Below, one piece after another: positions 13,111 through 25,010 of a DNA stretch of 64,000 nt. Under the pieces are notes generated by a model. It was not told the DNA's origin. It was given only the letters and a program-made list of their open reading frames with translations, and ran no database searches. This stretch comes from Vandiemenella viatica (taxonomy: Eukaryota > Arthropoda > Insecta > Orthoptera > Morabidae), in assembly GCA_031002005.1 (NCBI GenBank), contig JARYHS010009186.1, positions 186,398,437-186,462,436 on the forward strand, given 5' to 3'. The position numbers were made by a program, and so were the translations under genes. Position 1 is the first letter of the stretch; each line of letters starts with the position of its first letter.

Positions 13111-14592
13111 CTAACAAGCGGAAAGGGAAGTACACACCTAATGGCCAAATCACGAAACGTGCCCCACTGACACGAGTTGCGTAATGTCATTTATTTAGTT
13201 ACCTGTTACGCTATTGGGCACAACTATTAGTTACAGAATTAGAAAAAAAAATATTAACTTCCAACATTCAAAATACTAAAACTTTAAACAAATTTCAGTT
13301 ACTATGTATCATCCTAACTCGAAATAGTAACCAGAAAACACTGATTTTGTCTTTTTTCTATATTTTTACTCTTGCTAAAATTATAATTTTTTAAGAAAAT
13401 ACGAGTATATACACTGTGTTTCGCGACGAATTCATTCTTCCCATAATAAAGTTAGTTTACACTAGAGATATTGAAAAATTTAATTCAGCAAGCCTTATAG
13501 CACATTTTCACACCTGTCAGCTAAAATTATCAGGTTTAGTAGTAAGAAATTCTACACTGAAAGTCCTATGAAAAATCTAATCTAAACTTAATAAAGTAGA
13601 AACTGCACGACTGAAAAACTTTACTTCAATTTTTTTTGTGTTTATGGTTTAATTAATTCAGATAGATCCTACACGCAAGGAAGACACGAAAATACGCCTA
13701 TCAGGAGAGACATTAAATAGATTAATTTGATACCATATTTGGAAAAAAGTAAAACACTAAACGAGACTCATGTAATGATTTACGACACAGCATAGTAAAC
13801 TCTAAAAAGAATTGGTATCCACATAATAATTACAAGTCGTATGAATATGTAACTAACTCAAAATAAGAAAAATTAATGTCAGATGACAAAACTCACTAAA
13901 AAATAGATAAGAATCAGTTACCAGTTATAGTGTGGGATAACCCACTTCCGTCTTCGTAAGGCACAAAATAGTTCACAAAAATTAAGGAGCACTTGGTCTC
14001 TGCGTAATCTCTAATTTTACAAGAAGCAAAAACATAATACAGTACTAAGATCTTAATAACAACACTGATGCAAAAAAGTGGTTACTATGTATTCGTTAAA
14101 ACAGTTCTTCTAGGACGTGAAACACGTACAGGAGGGCTTCATAATCAGATATGGGAATCAACAAGGTAAAATAAACTGGACAAACATGGTGCCACAGACA
14201 GATTTAAAATATAAATAAAATGGAAGGGATATAAATTTAACATTTAAGTAGAACTACCTTTGCAAGGTAGATTCGCCGCATACACATGTAAGAAAGAATG
14301 TTTATCTCTGTTTCACAGGAGCAAAGCTTCATTTATTGACGTTAATGTGTCACTAGCATTTTATGCCTGTTAGTGTTACAGTGTAGTCACGAAATGTTTA
14401 GCATCAGGTATTCTTCACCACAAGGATTGGCTGTTTATATGCATTACGACAAAAGTGTTAAATACTTATATTGTCAAGATAACTGTTAACTAACCTGTAA
14501 TGATCCATAATCAAGTTTAAAGTAAATTGGTTTAACTGTAATCTTAACAACCGGACAACAGAGTTTCGAGCCTCTGTAGTTAATGTGTAATC
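13111..14592. other. Non-coding stretch, nothing recognised
   Basis: Very AT-rich, no open frame of note on either strand, no recognised repeat. Confidence 0.5.
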
Positions 14593-14820
14593 ACCGAGCT
14601 AGGTGGGCGAACGGTAACGCTCCGGCCTGGTATTCAGAAGGACACGGGTTCGAATCCCCGTCCTGTCGTCCAGAATTGAGTTTTCTATGAATACCCGAAA
14701 TCACTCAAGGTGAATGGCAGGATGACCATGACCGAATTCCTTCCTGTTTCTTGCTCCCCATCCTCTCCCAATTCCAATGACCCAGACGTCGAACAGCCGT
14801 AAAGCCCTAAGCAAAAAAAA
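14593..14820 (+). repeat. SINE-1 copy, plus strand, with intact B-box
   Basis: It begins ACCGAGCTAGGTGGGCGAAC and holds a consensus-grade B-box, GGTTCGAATCCCCG, at about 14647-14660. The family body ends with 'GTAAAGCCCTAAGC' and a short A-tail. The sequences just outside (GTGTAATC before, GTGTGGAATC after) may be a diverged target duplication. Of the plus-strand copies here, this and the 62.8 kb copy keep the best B-box. Confidence 0.85.
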
Positions 14821-16307
14821 GTGTGGAATCCGAACCAAAAAACTTTCGTAGCGTACTACAAAAACAAAAATGTAGACACATATGATAGCTAAAAAGGGGA
14901 GTGAAAGGACAAACAGTCAGAAAATATTTTATAGATCAAGAAAAATATGATATATGTCTCCTGGTTGAACCACCATCAGTATCTTGAAATTCTGATAATA
15001 TAAATCATATATTCCAGAACGATTGCAGAAAATCTTGCACATCTTTGAATGTGTTTCACAGTTAATCTTTATGTTTTTCTAAGTCATTAATGTCATGATT
15101 AAGCTTTTGGATCATCCAGATACGCTTTCAATCGCAATGATGCAGATTCTTATAAAGAATAATTGCTTCTTACAGCAAGATAGAAGTGACATAAGCACAC
15201 AGATTTGGAACTCCTGTACCGCTGTTGGATCAGAAACTCCTCCTTGAAGGAGGCATCAATAAATTTGTTCTCCAAATCTTCGAACCGTCAGCCATTATCT
15301 GTGTTAAAAGTCTATCACATTTTCATTTTGTAGTTTAGCGTGATATTACTCAGGGTTGTCTACGCTAAACTGGAGTGGTGAGCACCCCAGACCTTCTAGA
15401 TCATCTACGAAACGTTTGCAACCTGTGAGAAAACGTGTTGCGCAGTAACGTATTTGAAACGTAAACTTTCAGAGGCAGAAATTGGTGACCTCGCCAATAT
15501 TTGACCAAACCACTACTGGATATTGCCTGGAGTCCATCGCTGACCACGACAGCCAATAGTAGCTCTCAGTCTTCAGCAAGGCAGCAGCTCCATTGGCTCA
15601 AAGAAAACTGCTGGATTTTCTGCCAACTGAACTGATTGAGGAACTACGACTAGATTGCAGGGACTGACCACGAGACATTTACCAATGTCGTTTAATAAGA
15701 ACTAATCAGGCCACTCTACTGTACTGTGAAAGTCACGAGACTCCCAACATTAATTGGCCCAAATCATCAGAATTACTATCACGTGGACACTAACGGAAAT
15801 GGATCAGTTGGTGATCTCTCAACGATCTACCGGAGCTGAAGGATTTCAATTCAGCATCCCGAAACACAAGATCATCTACGACCGTATTATGGAGCAATTA
15901 CTTAAATGTCGGCTTTACTCAGCAACATATCCTCTACCGTCGACAATATTCACTGATTCAGAACTGTATTTTATTGTGATGCATGTGAACTGAATAATAA
16001 AAACAATGTTATACCTACACCATTCATCAACAAATTTAATGTTTTCCTAAAAAACGGTAATTCTATAGCTACATGACATCGTACTGCATTAATTTTCGAT
16101 TAAACAGATATCTATGTGTGTAATTCTTCGGAAATTATTACATCAAAGGCTTTTCAATCAAAATAGCAATAGGCTGTAATTATATGACCACTTCATGAAT
16201 TCTTTTACCAGCTGCCACAACCATCACTACAGGTGTCAAGTTCGAACACTAAAATATTACTAATTGCTGAGGTTAATCTTAACCCTTCACAGTCTAGATT
16301 GGTAGAG
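14821..16307. other. Non-coding stretch with weak coding-like texture
   Basis: Between 15350 and 15980 base composition becomes more balanced and a 79-codon plus-strand frame is open (15754-15993). I do not recognise a domain. It may be a decayed transposon body. The remainder shows nothing. Confidence 0.35.
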
Positions 16308-16466
16308 TCCGAGTGTGGTGGGTGAGTGGTAAATCTCTGACTTCGCATTCGGGAGGACGCAAGTTTGAATCGCGGTCAGACCATCCAGATTTGGGTTTCC
16401 ATGATCTAGTCCTTCCCCGCCTCTAATGAGCTGGACGTCGACGAGGCGTAAAGGCATAAAAGAAAA
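16308..16466 (+). repeat. SINE-1 copy with internal deletion
   Basis: The head (TCCGAGTGTGGTGGGTGAGT) and B-box (GTTTGAATCGCGG) are followed by 'CCATCCAGATTTGGG'. The sequence then jumps to 'CCTTCCCCGCCTCTAATGAG', skipping roughly 90 bases found in full copies. The 3' end is 'GACGAGGCGTAAAGGCAT' plus a short A-rich tail. Confidence 0.8.
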
Positions 16467-18180
16467 GCTGGACCGGTAGAACGCTGCAGTTTTTTTTATG
16501 TAGGAAACTATTCTTACACAGGTATTTTTCATCGAAATCGTTTATGTAAACTTTTAAAACAGTTACAATTACTACCAACATTCAAGTCACAAAACTGATG
16601 CCGTAGCTACCTGATTTTTTAACGGTTAAGGAATGTGAATGAAACATATTATTATTCAATCTTCATAGCAGATATCAATGTCAGAGCAACTATAATTACT
16701 CGTCTATACAATAATTTTGAACAGCAATGAATACATAAAATCTGACATTTTACGTGAACTCTGCGTTCCAACACGTGGTGCCGTTAGAAGACTGCAAGAG
16801 ATTTTTTTTTAAGATTTATTTCAAATAAAATCCAGTTTCCTGAAAGATAGTATTGTAAAAACTTTCCAAATAAAAAAAAATAAAAAATTGTAATGATTTT
16901 TTCTAAATTAAAGAACGAAACAAAATATTACCAAATATTTCGCTAGATACAGGCTGTGTCTATGATGTAGACCAACTCACTTTCCTTCTAAACTTTTCGG
17001 CCGCACTTCGTAGATGCAGCTTATAGAAGTATTTGATAATATTTTGACGGCTTCGAAAACCAGTAGATCTTTTATAAAGTAAAAAGTTAGTTAAAGAGAG
17101 ATAAAGTACTTGGTGTGTGATTAATTCCGACTCGAACAGATTATACAGCCAGTACGCGGTATTTGATTTGCTCGTATTAGCGGCAATAGTTGTCGGTACT
17201 TATTGCAATAAACAAGCGATAAGCTTGCTTTATGTACTCTAGCTTTCTCGAGCTGAAAGTAAAAAAGGAGGGTAGTTGGAGAAATGTTCATCCTGCGCTC
17301 CGTAGTAGAGAGTGGTACACTTCCTTGAACGACTTTGTGAGTATAGAAATAATGGGATGAGCCTCAACCTCCTTAACAACCTGCGTGACATGGAGATAAA
17401 GCTGAATTCGTCCATGAAAGGTATATATTAAGTACGTTTATCCAATTTTGAGTCGAATAATAAAGCGCGAACGTAAATTTCGGAAATCATATTGATAGAG
17501 ATGCGCTTTATGGAATCCTCTACTTTATAGCTTCCCAACCTAGGGGACGCGCTCCCCTAGAAATGTGCGAAGACGTGTTACAAAGTGGGGGGGGGGGGGC
17601 GGGTGCGGAGTGCGAGGTTGCTTCGATGGACGAGACCCTAGCTCTACGCAACACCAAGTACTAAGACTCCTTCTCTGCCCCTTAGAGCTGAAACATTTAG
17701 CCTAACACCACAAACTTTGAAAGTTTCCTCTGAGATGTCGTTGTCAGAATTGAAAAGCAGGCATTTATCTCCTTAATAGTAAAATTGTGGCAAGGAGGGA
17801 GGGTTTTTTATTTCGACTGCAGGGAGGCGTGGCACGAAAAACATTGGGAACCCGTAGTCTGCTTCCTAAGAGTAATGACAGACATATTATAGGTAGCAAT
17901 TACAGCGTTTACTATCACTGTACTCGGTCTGTTTATCGACCACGTTACCATGGCGACCAGTGGAAGCATTCACGACAAGCTGTACCCATCTCGATGTCCA
18001 AATCGACTTCTCCATTACAACGATAACAGTTTGCCTCTCCTTTATCGCCACCAAATAACTATCGCGACGTACAGTTCACTGCGGGAAGTGCTTCAGGGTA
18101 ACTGCCTCTGTATGGAGGAATTAAAGGTAGCTTCAGCACGAAACCGGCAAGTCTCGTCAACAAAGAAAGAGGAGGATTTG
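16467..18180. other. Non-coding stretch with a G-run
   Basis: No gene recognised. A run of 13 or more G near 17587-17600 and a small hairpin around 17540-17562 (CCTAGGGGA / TCCCCTAG) are visible. Open frames around 17787-18303 on the plus strand overlap the opposite strand of the exon candidate's flank and carry no domain. Confidence 0.4.
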
Positions 18181-18291
18181 ATTACTGCTTGTTATAGCGT
18201 CGTATCCTATAGCGAATTGCGTGCAGAGAGTGTTTGCACTTCCATGTGTGCGTGGTGGGACTTGTGCAGTACAGACACTGTGCTGGCTGAC

Positions 18292-18430
18292 CTTCGGCGG
18301 TGATCTCTGGCTTGCAGTAGTCGAGGGAGGCGAGGGGAGTGGACCCCGAGCCGCCGTCGTGTCCACTCGACTCGAGCGACAGCATGAGCGGCGTGCAGCC
18401 GTGCCGCAGGTCCGCGCTCCGGCTGCCCAT
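18292..18430 (-). CDS. Candidate first coding exon, protein unrecognised
   Basis: On the minus strand an ATG at 18430 has a strong start context (GACGCCATGG). It opens a frame of 46 codons plus one base that ends at a consensus-like donor, GAAG|GTCAGC, with the exon's last base at 18292. The predicted N-terminus is rich in Ser, Gly and Leu and contains 'LMLSLESSGHDGG' and 'ASLDYCKPEITAE'. I recognise no domain, and short low-complexity N-termini like this are common in transcription factors, which is only a loose analogy. The frame is also open upstream to an ATG at 18685, so the true start is uncertain. The exon sits in the most CpG-rich island of the window, as expected near a promoter. The downstream exon is not identified. 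A chance open frame in GC-rich DNA remains possible. Confidence 0.4.
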
Positions 18431-18720
18431 GGCGTCGCGACGCCGATCGAAACGGACGGACGGGCGGCGACCGCAGGCTAGCGTCTGCGGGAGATAGGTC
18501 GGGGTGGTCGGCAGGCACGCGATTACTGACGGCCACAACACGCCATGCAGCAGGGAGGGAGGGGAAGGCAGCACACTGCGCGCGCAACGCCACAGGTCGA
18601 TCTTCAGCTCGTCGGCGACTGACACCAGTGTCCTAGGCTGGTCAATGGCAGCGTCACTCATTATCCAGACGCTCACGATCCGCATCTCCCAGGACCGGGA
18701 GCTGTGGCAGGGACGCTAAT
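18431..18720 (-). promoter_or_regulatory. CpG-rich island upstream of the exon candidate
   Basis: This stretch continues the CpG-dense composition of the exon candidate and contrasts sharply with the AT-rich surroundings. If the exon is real, this would be 5' untranslated leader and core promoter. I could not place a TATA box or initiator with confidence. Open frames on both strands here are expected from the base composition. Confidence 0.3.
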
Positions 18721-19456
18721 ACACATCGCACACTGTTACAGCGACTGGGAAAACAGGCTGCATCCCTTCGATCAATGGGGATTCAGGTATCACTGCCACT
18801 CAAGTGGGGCATTTCTAAGGTTCCCTCCAAACTAAACGAACCTGAATCAGTCCGAATCTGACCAAGAATCTGTTAGTGCTCCACCAGTCAAGTACGCGCA
18901 GACTCAGTTCCCGCCTTCACTCCAGTTGTATCCGGTTCAATCCGCCTTGTTTGAATGTCGCACCTGATTCGGCTGGTCAGAATTTTCTTCCTTCACGCAG
19001 TCATGAATCAGCAACCAGCCACGATTGATGTGAAACTTTTTACAATAAAAGTGAAATAAAATAGTGCGATTTTGACGCACGTGATAAAAATCACAAGGGC
19101 AGAAATTTTACTGGAGAAAAATTGGGGAAGATTTAAGCATTCCAGCCTTTACCTGAGACAAATTCCGATTCTTTCTTTGCTGCTATATCTTTAGTCCGAT
19201 ATCCGGCAGCATGATTTGTACCACAATCTATTATTTGATTTAAATGCAATTTTTATGTACAATTACTAATAAAATAATACGATTTTGCTGGGTCGCGGAT
19301 GGCCGCAAGTATTCCAAATTAAATTTTCAAAAAAAAAAAATCACTTTGTTTTTTAAATAAATTATAATTCATTTCAAAGAGAGACATGTAAGAACATAAA
19401 ATATTTGGGTTGCCTATTTAAAAGTGGCCGTAAGCAGGGGTTTCCAGTAACCGTCT
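18721..19456. other. Non-coding stretch with GATTC-rich repeats
   Basis: Loose, imperfect repetition of CCGAATC/GATTCGG-type words occurs around 18780-19000 and again at 20370-20430 (GATTCGGATTCATTC...). It may be fragments of one diverged element whose ends lie on either side of the MITE at 19.46 kb. No gene. Confidence 0.3.
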
Positions 19457-19709
19457 GGGAGCGTGCACAAACTACGTGGCTCGGTCTAGGGGGGAGAAAG
19501 GGTTGGCTGGAAGGCTACGTTGGGCTACGTGGGGGGAGGGAATATTTATTTCCCTCAGTTAATTATCTCCTTATGTAATTTACAATAGTCTGACAAGAGA
19601 AAACAGTACAAAATGTCTTTTGGAATCAAAAGGGAAGAAAGCTACGTGCTACGTGAGGGGATAAGGGGGGGGGGGGGTATAGGTAAAAGTCACGTAGGGC
19701 TACGCTCCC
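19457..19709 (+). mobile_element. PIF/Harbinger-like MITE, copy 2 (253 bp, internal deletion)
   Basis: It starts GGGAGCGTGCACAAACTACG and ends with only GCTCCC, because about 60 bases before the right end, including most of the right inverted repeat, are missing relative to copy 1. The flanks are TCT on both sides (19454-19456 and 19710-19712), so the truncation probably came before or with insertion, or was an internal deletion afterwards that spared the last six bases. The core around 19541-19660 differs from copy 1 at about six sites in 115, by eye. Confidence 0.75.
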
Positions 19710-19712
19710 TCT

Positions 19713-20458
19713 GATGGACGGTACAGTGAGCTCTTACGTATCTTTAACGGTTGGCAATCCCTACTTGCAGCCATTTTTCCATAGGAAACCCAACCTTTTT
19801 ATATTCTTTAAATGTCTCTCTTTGAAATGAATTGTAATTTACTTAAAAAACAAATGAAGGACATTTATGATTTTTTTTTTTAATTTAATTAAAAAACTTG
19901 GGGACATATTTTGATAGGCAACCCGACAGAATAATATTCTGCTATTAATAATTATACATAAAAATTGCATTTCAATGAAATAACACATCGATGTAGAAAT
20001 CATGCAGTCAGATCTTAGGCTATTTATAATTTGTATTCTGTTTCGAGATTTCAGGTCCCTCCAAATCCGTAGTGTGAGAAAAAGTTCCTTACTCATTCGA
20101 AACAAACAAAAAAACGTAGAATTTATTCTCGCTGATCTGAAGGTCAGGATGTAAATGATGAAATATAAAAAAATCTGGTCTTTTTCGATTTATTACATGA
20201 ATCTACAACCTTCACTTTTTATATTTACACCTCTGCCTTCTACAAAACACAATTGTGTTAATTATAATTTCGTCCATGCTGGAAGCACAAAAGCAAATGA
20301 GAGCAGATAGTAGACAGAAAAAGTGAGATGGGATTTGTTTCGGATTTACTCGTCTGGTGTGAATATTTGGAGACTACGAATCAGATTCACCTTGATTCGG
20401 ATTCATTCTGATTGATTCAGATTCGTTTAGGGTCAAGGGAGCCTAATGACTATACAGA
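19713..20458. other. Non-coding stretch
   Basis: No gene or clear element. The right part carries the GATTCGG-type words mentioned for 18.8-19.0 kb. A stretch near 19800-19880 resembles, in reverse order, sequence near 19320-19400 ('TTCATTTCAAAGAGAGACAT' against its complement), forming a long imperfect inverted repeat around the MITE. Confidence 0.35.
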
Positions 20459-20775
20459 GTGGTCTGGTGGCTCAGTGGTTAAGGGATCTGACAGGAGACC
20501 GACAAGTCCCCGGTTCGTATCCTTGTCTCAGTGGAGACTTTCAAAGGCCCTTAACACAATCTTCATCTTTGACTCAGCTTGCTTTATAATGCGAAGGATT
20601 CCAAAACGCTTGCATGGTGCTGATTCCACGTTAAACTGCAGGTCCCAAACCCGGTAAGATTACTGCGTAGGTTACGGCGGCTATGGTAGGGGCGGAATTC
20701 GAAGGCGATAAGAAACCACGTAACAAAGTCGTTATGACCACATGAGCCCAGTTACAAAGCTGAGGAATGGAAACA
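20459..20775 (+). repeat. tRNA-derived SINE, family SINE-2
   Basis: The head has a good A-box (TGGCTCAGTGG, 20466-20476) and a near-consensus B-box (GGTTCGTATCC, 20512-20522), the spacing expected of a tRNA-derived pol III promoter. The body, including 'CCACGTTAAACTGCAGGTCCC' in part, a 'GTAGGTTACGG' block and a 'GTCGTTATGACCAC' block, recurs at 32.5 kb. The 'CTTCACCTCTGGCAAAGCTTTG' type core seen at 32.5, 36.1 and 44.3 kb is present here only in decayed form. Not a tRNA gene: there is no matching acceptor stem. Confidence 0.7.
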
Positions 20776-22740
20776 TCGAAAAGGCCTTTTCCCATTAATT
20801 AAATCATAGAGCTGCTTTGAAAAATTCAGTTATAAGAGAACGACCCATGTAGAAACTTCAAAAGATCAACTTTGGTCTTTGAAAGAAGATATTGAAATAT
20901 TTCCTGAAAGACAGCGAAGGCATTCAGTTTGGGGCGGTCACTTCTACAAATAAACAGCTCCACTCACCTGGTTTCATTTTTAGTCCTGCGGTAGACAACA
21001 CCAGCAATTACGACGTTTACATAAAGTCTCGTTTGAAGTGGCTTCTGCACTAACCATTTCCAGGCAAGAATACAACCGAGAAAGGCATTCATTTAACCAA
21101 ACAGTGGTTCTAGTGTTCCAACAAGCACGATGGTCTTCGAGTCTGTTCTAGAACACACGCGACCGGTATTCCCTTACATTTCCTATTGCTGGTAAGAGGT
21201 AGAAAATGACCTGAAAGATTGGTAATTAATTAGCAGTTTTTGTTCTGTTCAACTAACCGACGGAAATGTAGTTTGACCCCAATGAAAAATGACTGAGTTT
21301 GCAGTATTTTTTAAAGTAGGTTGTTAGGTAGTCTCCTTGATATTGTATTAAATAGACACGACTTTAATTTAAGCCATATGAAAAGTTTTGTAATTATTCA
21401 GGCAGTATTGTCAGCGAGAGATAATATTTTTCGACTACGTAAGTTCCGTTGTGATATCTTGACGCTCTATTGTCTCCTAGCTGCAGTTTAGAGTCCTGGA
21501 TGTGTAACTCCCATTCGCTGACACTGCCGATTATGTTAAATGAGCTCATTAAACGCTTTTGCTCCACAAATCATGTTTCTAGAATTAAGTTTTTTTCCTT
21601 CTGACGCAATTTCTGCGTCCTCCCCTATTCAGACACGAGGGAGATTATTCTTTCACTTGCTCTGGCACATCTGGACATGTCGGGTAGTAATTATTATCAA
21701 GATTATAATACACATCTACAAAATTATGTTATATCACTTTCTATTCTTTACGACGAAGGTGGAGTACCGTAATTCTCTTATATACGCCTCTGCATGCACT
21801 GAAAAATATTGGTAAAGCAAGAATCACTGTTACAGTCGCCTTCCGTTCTGCCAAAAAAGTATTCAACACTATTGTTAGTATGAATGTCAGAGGAAAGTTT
21901 AACATGAAAAATCTTCTAACTTCTTAATATATAATTCAATTTACTGTCTGCTTCTATACATAAAACTATCGGCTTGCAGTTGATAATAATAATAATAATA
22001 ATGTCTATTAGTGTTGCTGCGCAATTCACTTCTGTTTTAGCCGAGTTGATAATAATACACTTCATATTACAAAAATAAACTAAACACTAGATAATAACTT
22101 CTCATTTACTGTATCCTGTTAACTGTGAGATTGTTGTTTGAAGCATATTTCAAGGAAGTTTGACTGGAGATTATTATAACGCGCACAGAGTATATCACAA
22201 TACGATTATCATTCAAACTATGAAATAAACTATAGAATAGAAAGTGATAACTAAAACACTTTCAGTAGCGTTTATAGGTAACCATTGCTAAGTTTTGGAC
22301 ACTGGATGACATATTTATCTAAACGTAAATTTCAGAGCGCCAAAAAGGAGACTTGTTCGATCCTTCTGCATATAAATAACCGACCGTCCAGTGAAGCTTA
22401 ATGTGATCTTTCTTGAAGTGCAGACAAATAACTGGCTATGAGACATTTTAAACAATGAAAAAGGGTAACATTAATCGGTGAGAATTTTCGATTTTTTTAA
22501 AAAAGGTGTAAGCGTTAATCCATTATCTAGGAAACAAATCTAAAAACTGAAATACAGGTTATTGTGGTGGCAGAACCAACCCAGAACTAAACCAACTTCG
22601 TTAAGGGTCGTTCCATTTAATCACATAGGGTGTATTTCTGAAATCTATACCATGTAAATAATAAAAATAAAAATGTATTAGCATAAAACTGACGAACTTT
22701 GACCATTTTTACCAGAACATATTCTGGATTTTGCAGCAAA
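20776..22740. other. Non-coding stretch with (TAA)n
   Basis: A short (ATA/AAT)n microsatellite lies at about 21984-22003. No gene recognised. A candidate donor CAG|GTGAGT on the minus strand near 20964 lacks a usable context (see rejected items). Confidence 0.45.
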
Positions 22741-23152
22741 GGGAGCGTCCATAAACCACGTAGCTCCATTTTGACCTCGTGTGAACCCCCTCTCCCCTCG
22801 CCCTCCACGTAGCGAAACGTGGCTTTTGCCTATACCCCCCTCCCTCGCCCGTAACAAGTAGCTTTTTTTTTCCCTGTTGATCTGAGAAGACATTTTGTAC
22901 TGTTTTCTCTTGTCAGACTATCATAAATTACATTTGGTGATAATTAAATGACGGAAATAAATATTTACATCCTGTTGTGTGTTCTGTACCTCATTTTAAC
23001 TGCGACATTTAATATGAATGGAAAGCTATTTGGCCTGGATGGGAACCCTCCCCCCCCCCACCCCCCTCACGTAGCCCAGCGTAGGTTTCCAGCAAACCCC
23101 TCCCCTTCCCCCACCCCTCCTAGACCGAGCCACGAAGCTTATGGACGATCCC
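22741..23152 (-). mobile_element. PIF/Harbinger-like MITE, copy 3 (412 bp, reversed)
   Basis: Plus-strand start GGGAGCGTCCATAAACCACG and end CTTATGGACGATCCC. The C-rich tracts show that the element lies reversed relative to copies 1, 2 and 4. The flanks are AAA on both sides (22738-22740 and 23153-23155). The core at about 22860-23000 is the reverse complement of the shared core. Short proline-rich frames here (for example around 23050-23110) are translations of the C-runs. Confidence 0.8.
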
Positions 23153-23231
23153 AAACCTCCATAACCGAATTATTTTTATCTTGATTTGAGGAAAACAAAT
23201 TACACAAATAAAAATAAAAAAATATTTGGAC

Positions 23232-23286
23232 GCCATTTAAGCATCTGAAGTTTGGATTTGTTTAAAATACATTGTTGTATCGCGAA
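23232..23286 (+). repeat. Direct repeat, left copy (55 bp)
   Basis: The block begins GCCATTTAAGCATCTG and ends TGTTGTATCGCGAA. It matches the block at 24087-24146 at every base apart from a 5-base insertion in the right copy. See the finding on the 800 bp insert. Confidence 0.85.
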
Positions 23287-24086
23287 GGAGTTTCAGATCC
23301 TCGACTTGCCGCTCAGGGCAAACGAAAAGGATGAATGTAAGTAGGAGAGCACTCTTGGAAGAATTGCCTCAGTCTGGCAGATTTCCAAGAGCCAGAGCTC
23401 TGCAGGCGACAGCGGCCATTCATAATATTTCCAACATCCTTGAGGCAAGAGCGACGAAAATTTTAACATTTTGGAGCGCCTTATTGTTACTAACATACAT
23501 CTCGACGCACTCTTCCCAGTGCAGTAGTAGTAAACAAGTGTACTCGAAAGAACAGTTTCCAGGATATCCCACCGAAATATCAGAAAAATTCAAAATAAAA
23601 TCCTTCCAACAGCAACAAAGTTTTTCAGATTTAATTCCGAGAGTAGCTCAGGCTAAACAATACTCCAGCAATAAAGCGCACACTAAAACCTGAACCGGGA
23701 AAATTACAACCACACACATTTTACAAAACTTTTTTACTGCTGAGGTATTAATTCACTTTCTTGTTTCAAGATATGAAGGACTTCACTAAACCATTAATTG
23801 TTTTATATTTAATCATAACGTATTAATCATATGACAAAGGTAGCTTATAACAAAAACAAGTATTTCTAGACACCGAATGATTAGAACATGAATGTTTTTC
23901 GGAAGGAAGTGTGTATTAGTAATAATAACTTTATTGGAATTGAAAGTTACTGATCTGGCACAGTAGCAAATGTTTACATAAGGAAAGTATTCGGAGTGGA
24001 CACTTTGAAAGCGTACGGTGAGAAGTATTTTTTTTTCTTTTTTTTCACCCACGTAAGTCAAGGGTGTGGCTGAGGTTAGAGATTCA
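23287..24086. other. 800 bp unique insert between direct repeats
   Basis: The plus strand holds a 120-codon open frame (23331-23693) with a hydrophobic patch and a Gln run, but no domain I recognise, no clear start context and no splice signals I can defend. It may be chance or part of a mobile element. The right part is AT-rich with a T-run near 24030. Confidence 0.35.
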
Positions 24087-24146
24087 GCCATTTAAGCATC
24101 TGAAGTTTGGATTTGTTTAAAATACCGTACATTGTTGTATCGCGAA
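24087..24146 (+). repeat. Direct repeat, right copy (60 bp)
   Basis: Same block as 23232-23286 with five extra bases near 24125 (AATACCGTACATT against AATACATT). The sequences beyond the two copies do not match, so this is not a simple 855 bp tandem duplication. Confidence 0.85.
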
Positions 24147-24719
24147 AAGCTGCATAAACAAAAATGGTAGGGACTGTAGTGATTAGTATTTAAGACATGT
24201 CCTGCAAATTTGAAAAAGATCTATGTATGTGGAAAAAAGTTATTTTTAAAATCAACTGATGAATTGCTGTTTCGAAATATTTAAGGTTAAAGATTTGGAT
24301 TACCTTCAAGTGCAGTAAGATTTAAATGGCTGTCAATCGTGCAGGACTTGAATTAATCACCCATAATCCCCACACTGTCAAAGATATTTAAATATTTTTT
24401 TCACAAACATGAAGTCAAAAGTAAAAACTATTTTTGTGAATCGAAAGAAAAATAAATTTTTTGAAACCTGATAACTGTACCTACCCCCTTAAGGAGTTTC
24501 GCCATTCTTTAGGAAATTTCAGTTGGGTACCGTGGAGCAATGAGTATGAGAAATCCTTCCCTAAAGGAACACTACTCCTTTTCCAACTGAGTGTTTAGAG
24601 GATGGGTACAGCTACCATTGCAGACCTAACTGGCTCACTGAACTTATCTCTACCCATTGTGCTCACGAGTACCATCCAGCCGGCAAAAAATGGGAAATAA
24701 AACAACAGGATTAACGAGT
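24147..24719. other. Non-coding stretch
   Basis: No gene. The part around 24480-24620 has a more balanced composition and may be an unidentified repeat fragment. Confidence 0.35.
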
Positions 24720-25010
24720 GGAGAGGGCTGGAAGTTAATTCAGAGGCCTCTCTCTGCTATGGCGGGCACCGCTACCTACCGTTACGCCAGATTTAATTTT
24801 TAATTAAATTCTTGAGTGTCGGGCTTAAGAGCGCTCCTGCGTCTGGCCGCAAGTTAATCTCCGCTATGCAGGTCTCCGGAGAAAGAATTTCACGGTATAT
24901 GACTCCAGCAGGTCGGCGAGGAGCAACATAAAAAGCTATGGGAGGCACGAGCTATGTAACCGCCATAATTCACAACCAGCTCACTGACTCCGGCTGAAAT
25001 AAAGTTCCCT
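24720..25010. promoter_or_regulatory. Balanced-composition island, possible conserved element
   Basis: The island contains CpGs and an AT-rich homeodomain-like cluster (TTTAATTTTTAATTAAA near 24790) embedded in GC-richer sequence. There is no coding frame. Such texture is typical of conserved enhancers in insect introns, but nothing in a single sequence proves conservation. Confidence 0.2.

Noticed and set aside
20963..20970. Donor-like CAG|GTGAGT on the minus strand
   Set aside because: The sequence before it is A-rich, not pyrimidine-rich, so it is not a ratchet site, and the 18-base exon implied by the nearest upstream AG has an in-frame stop in one frame and no support.
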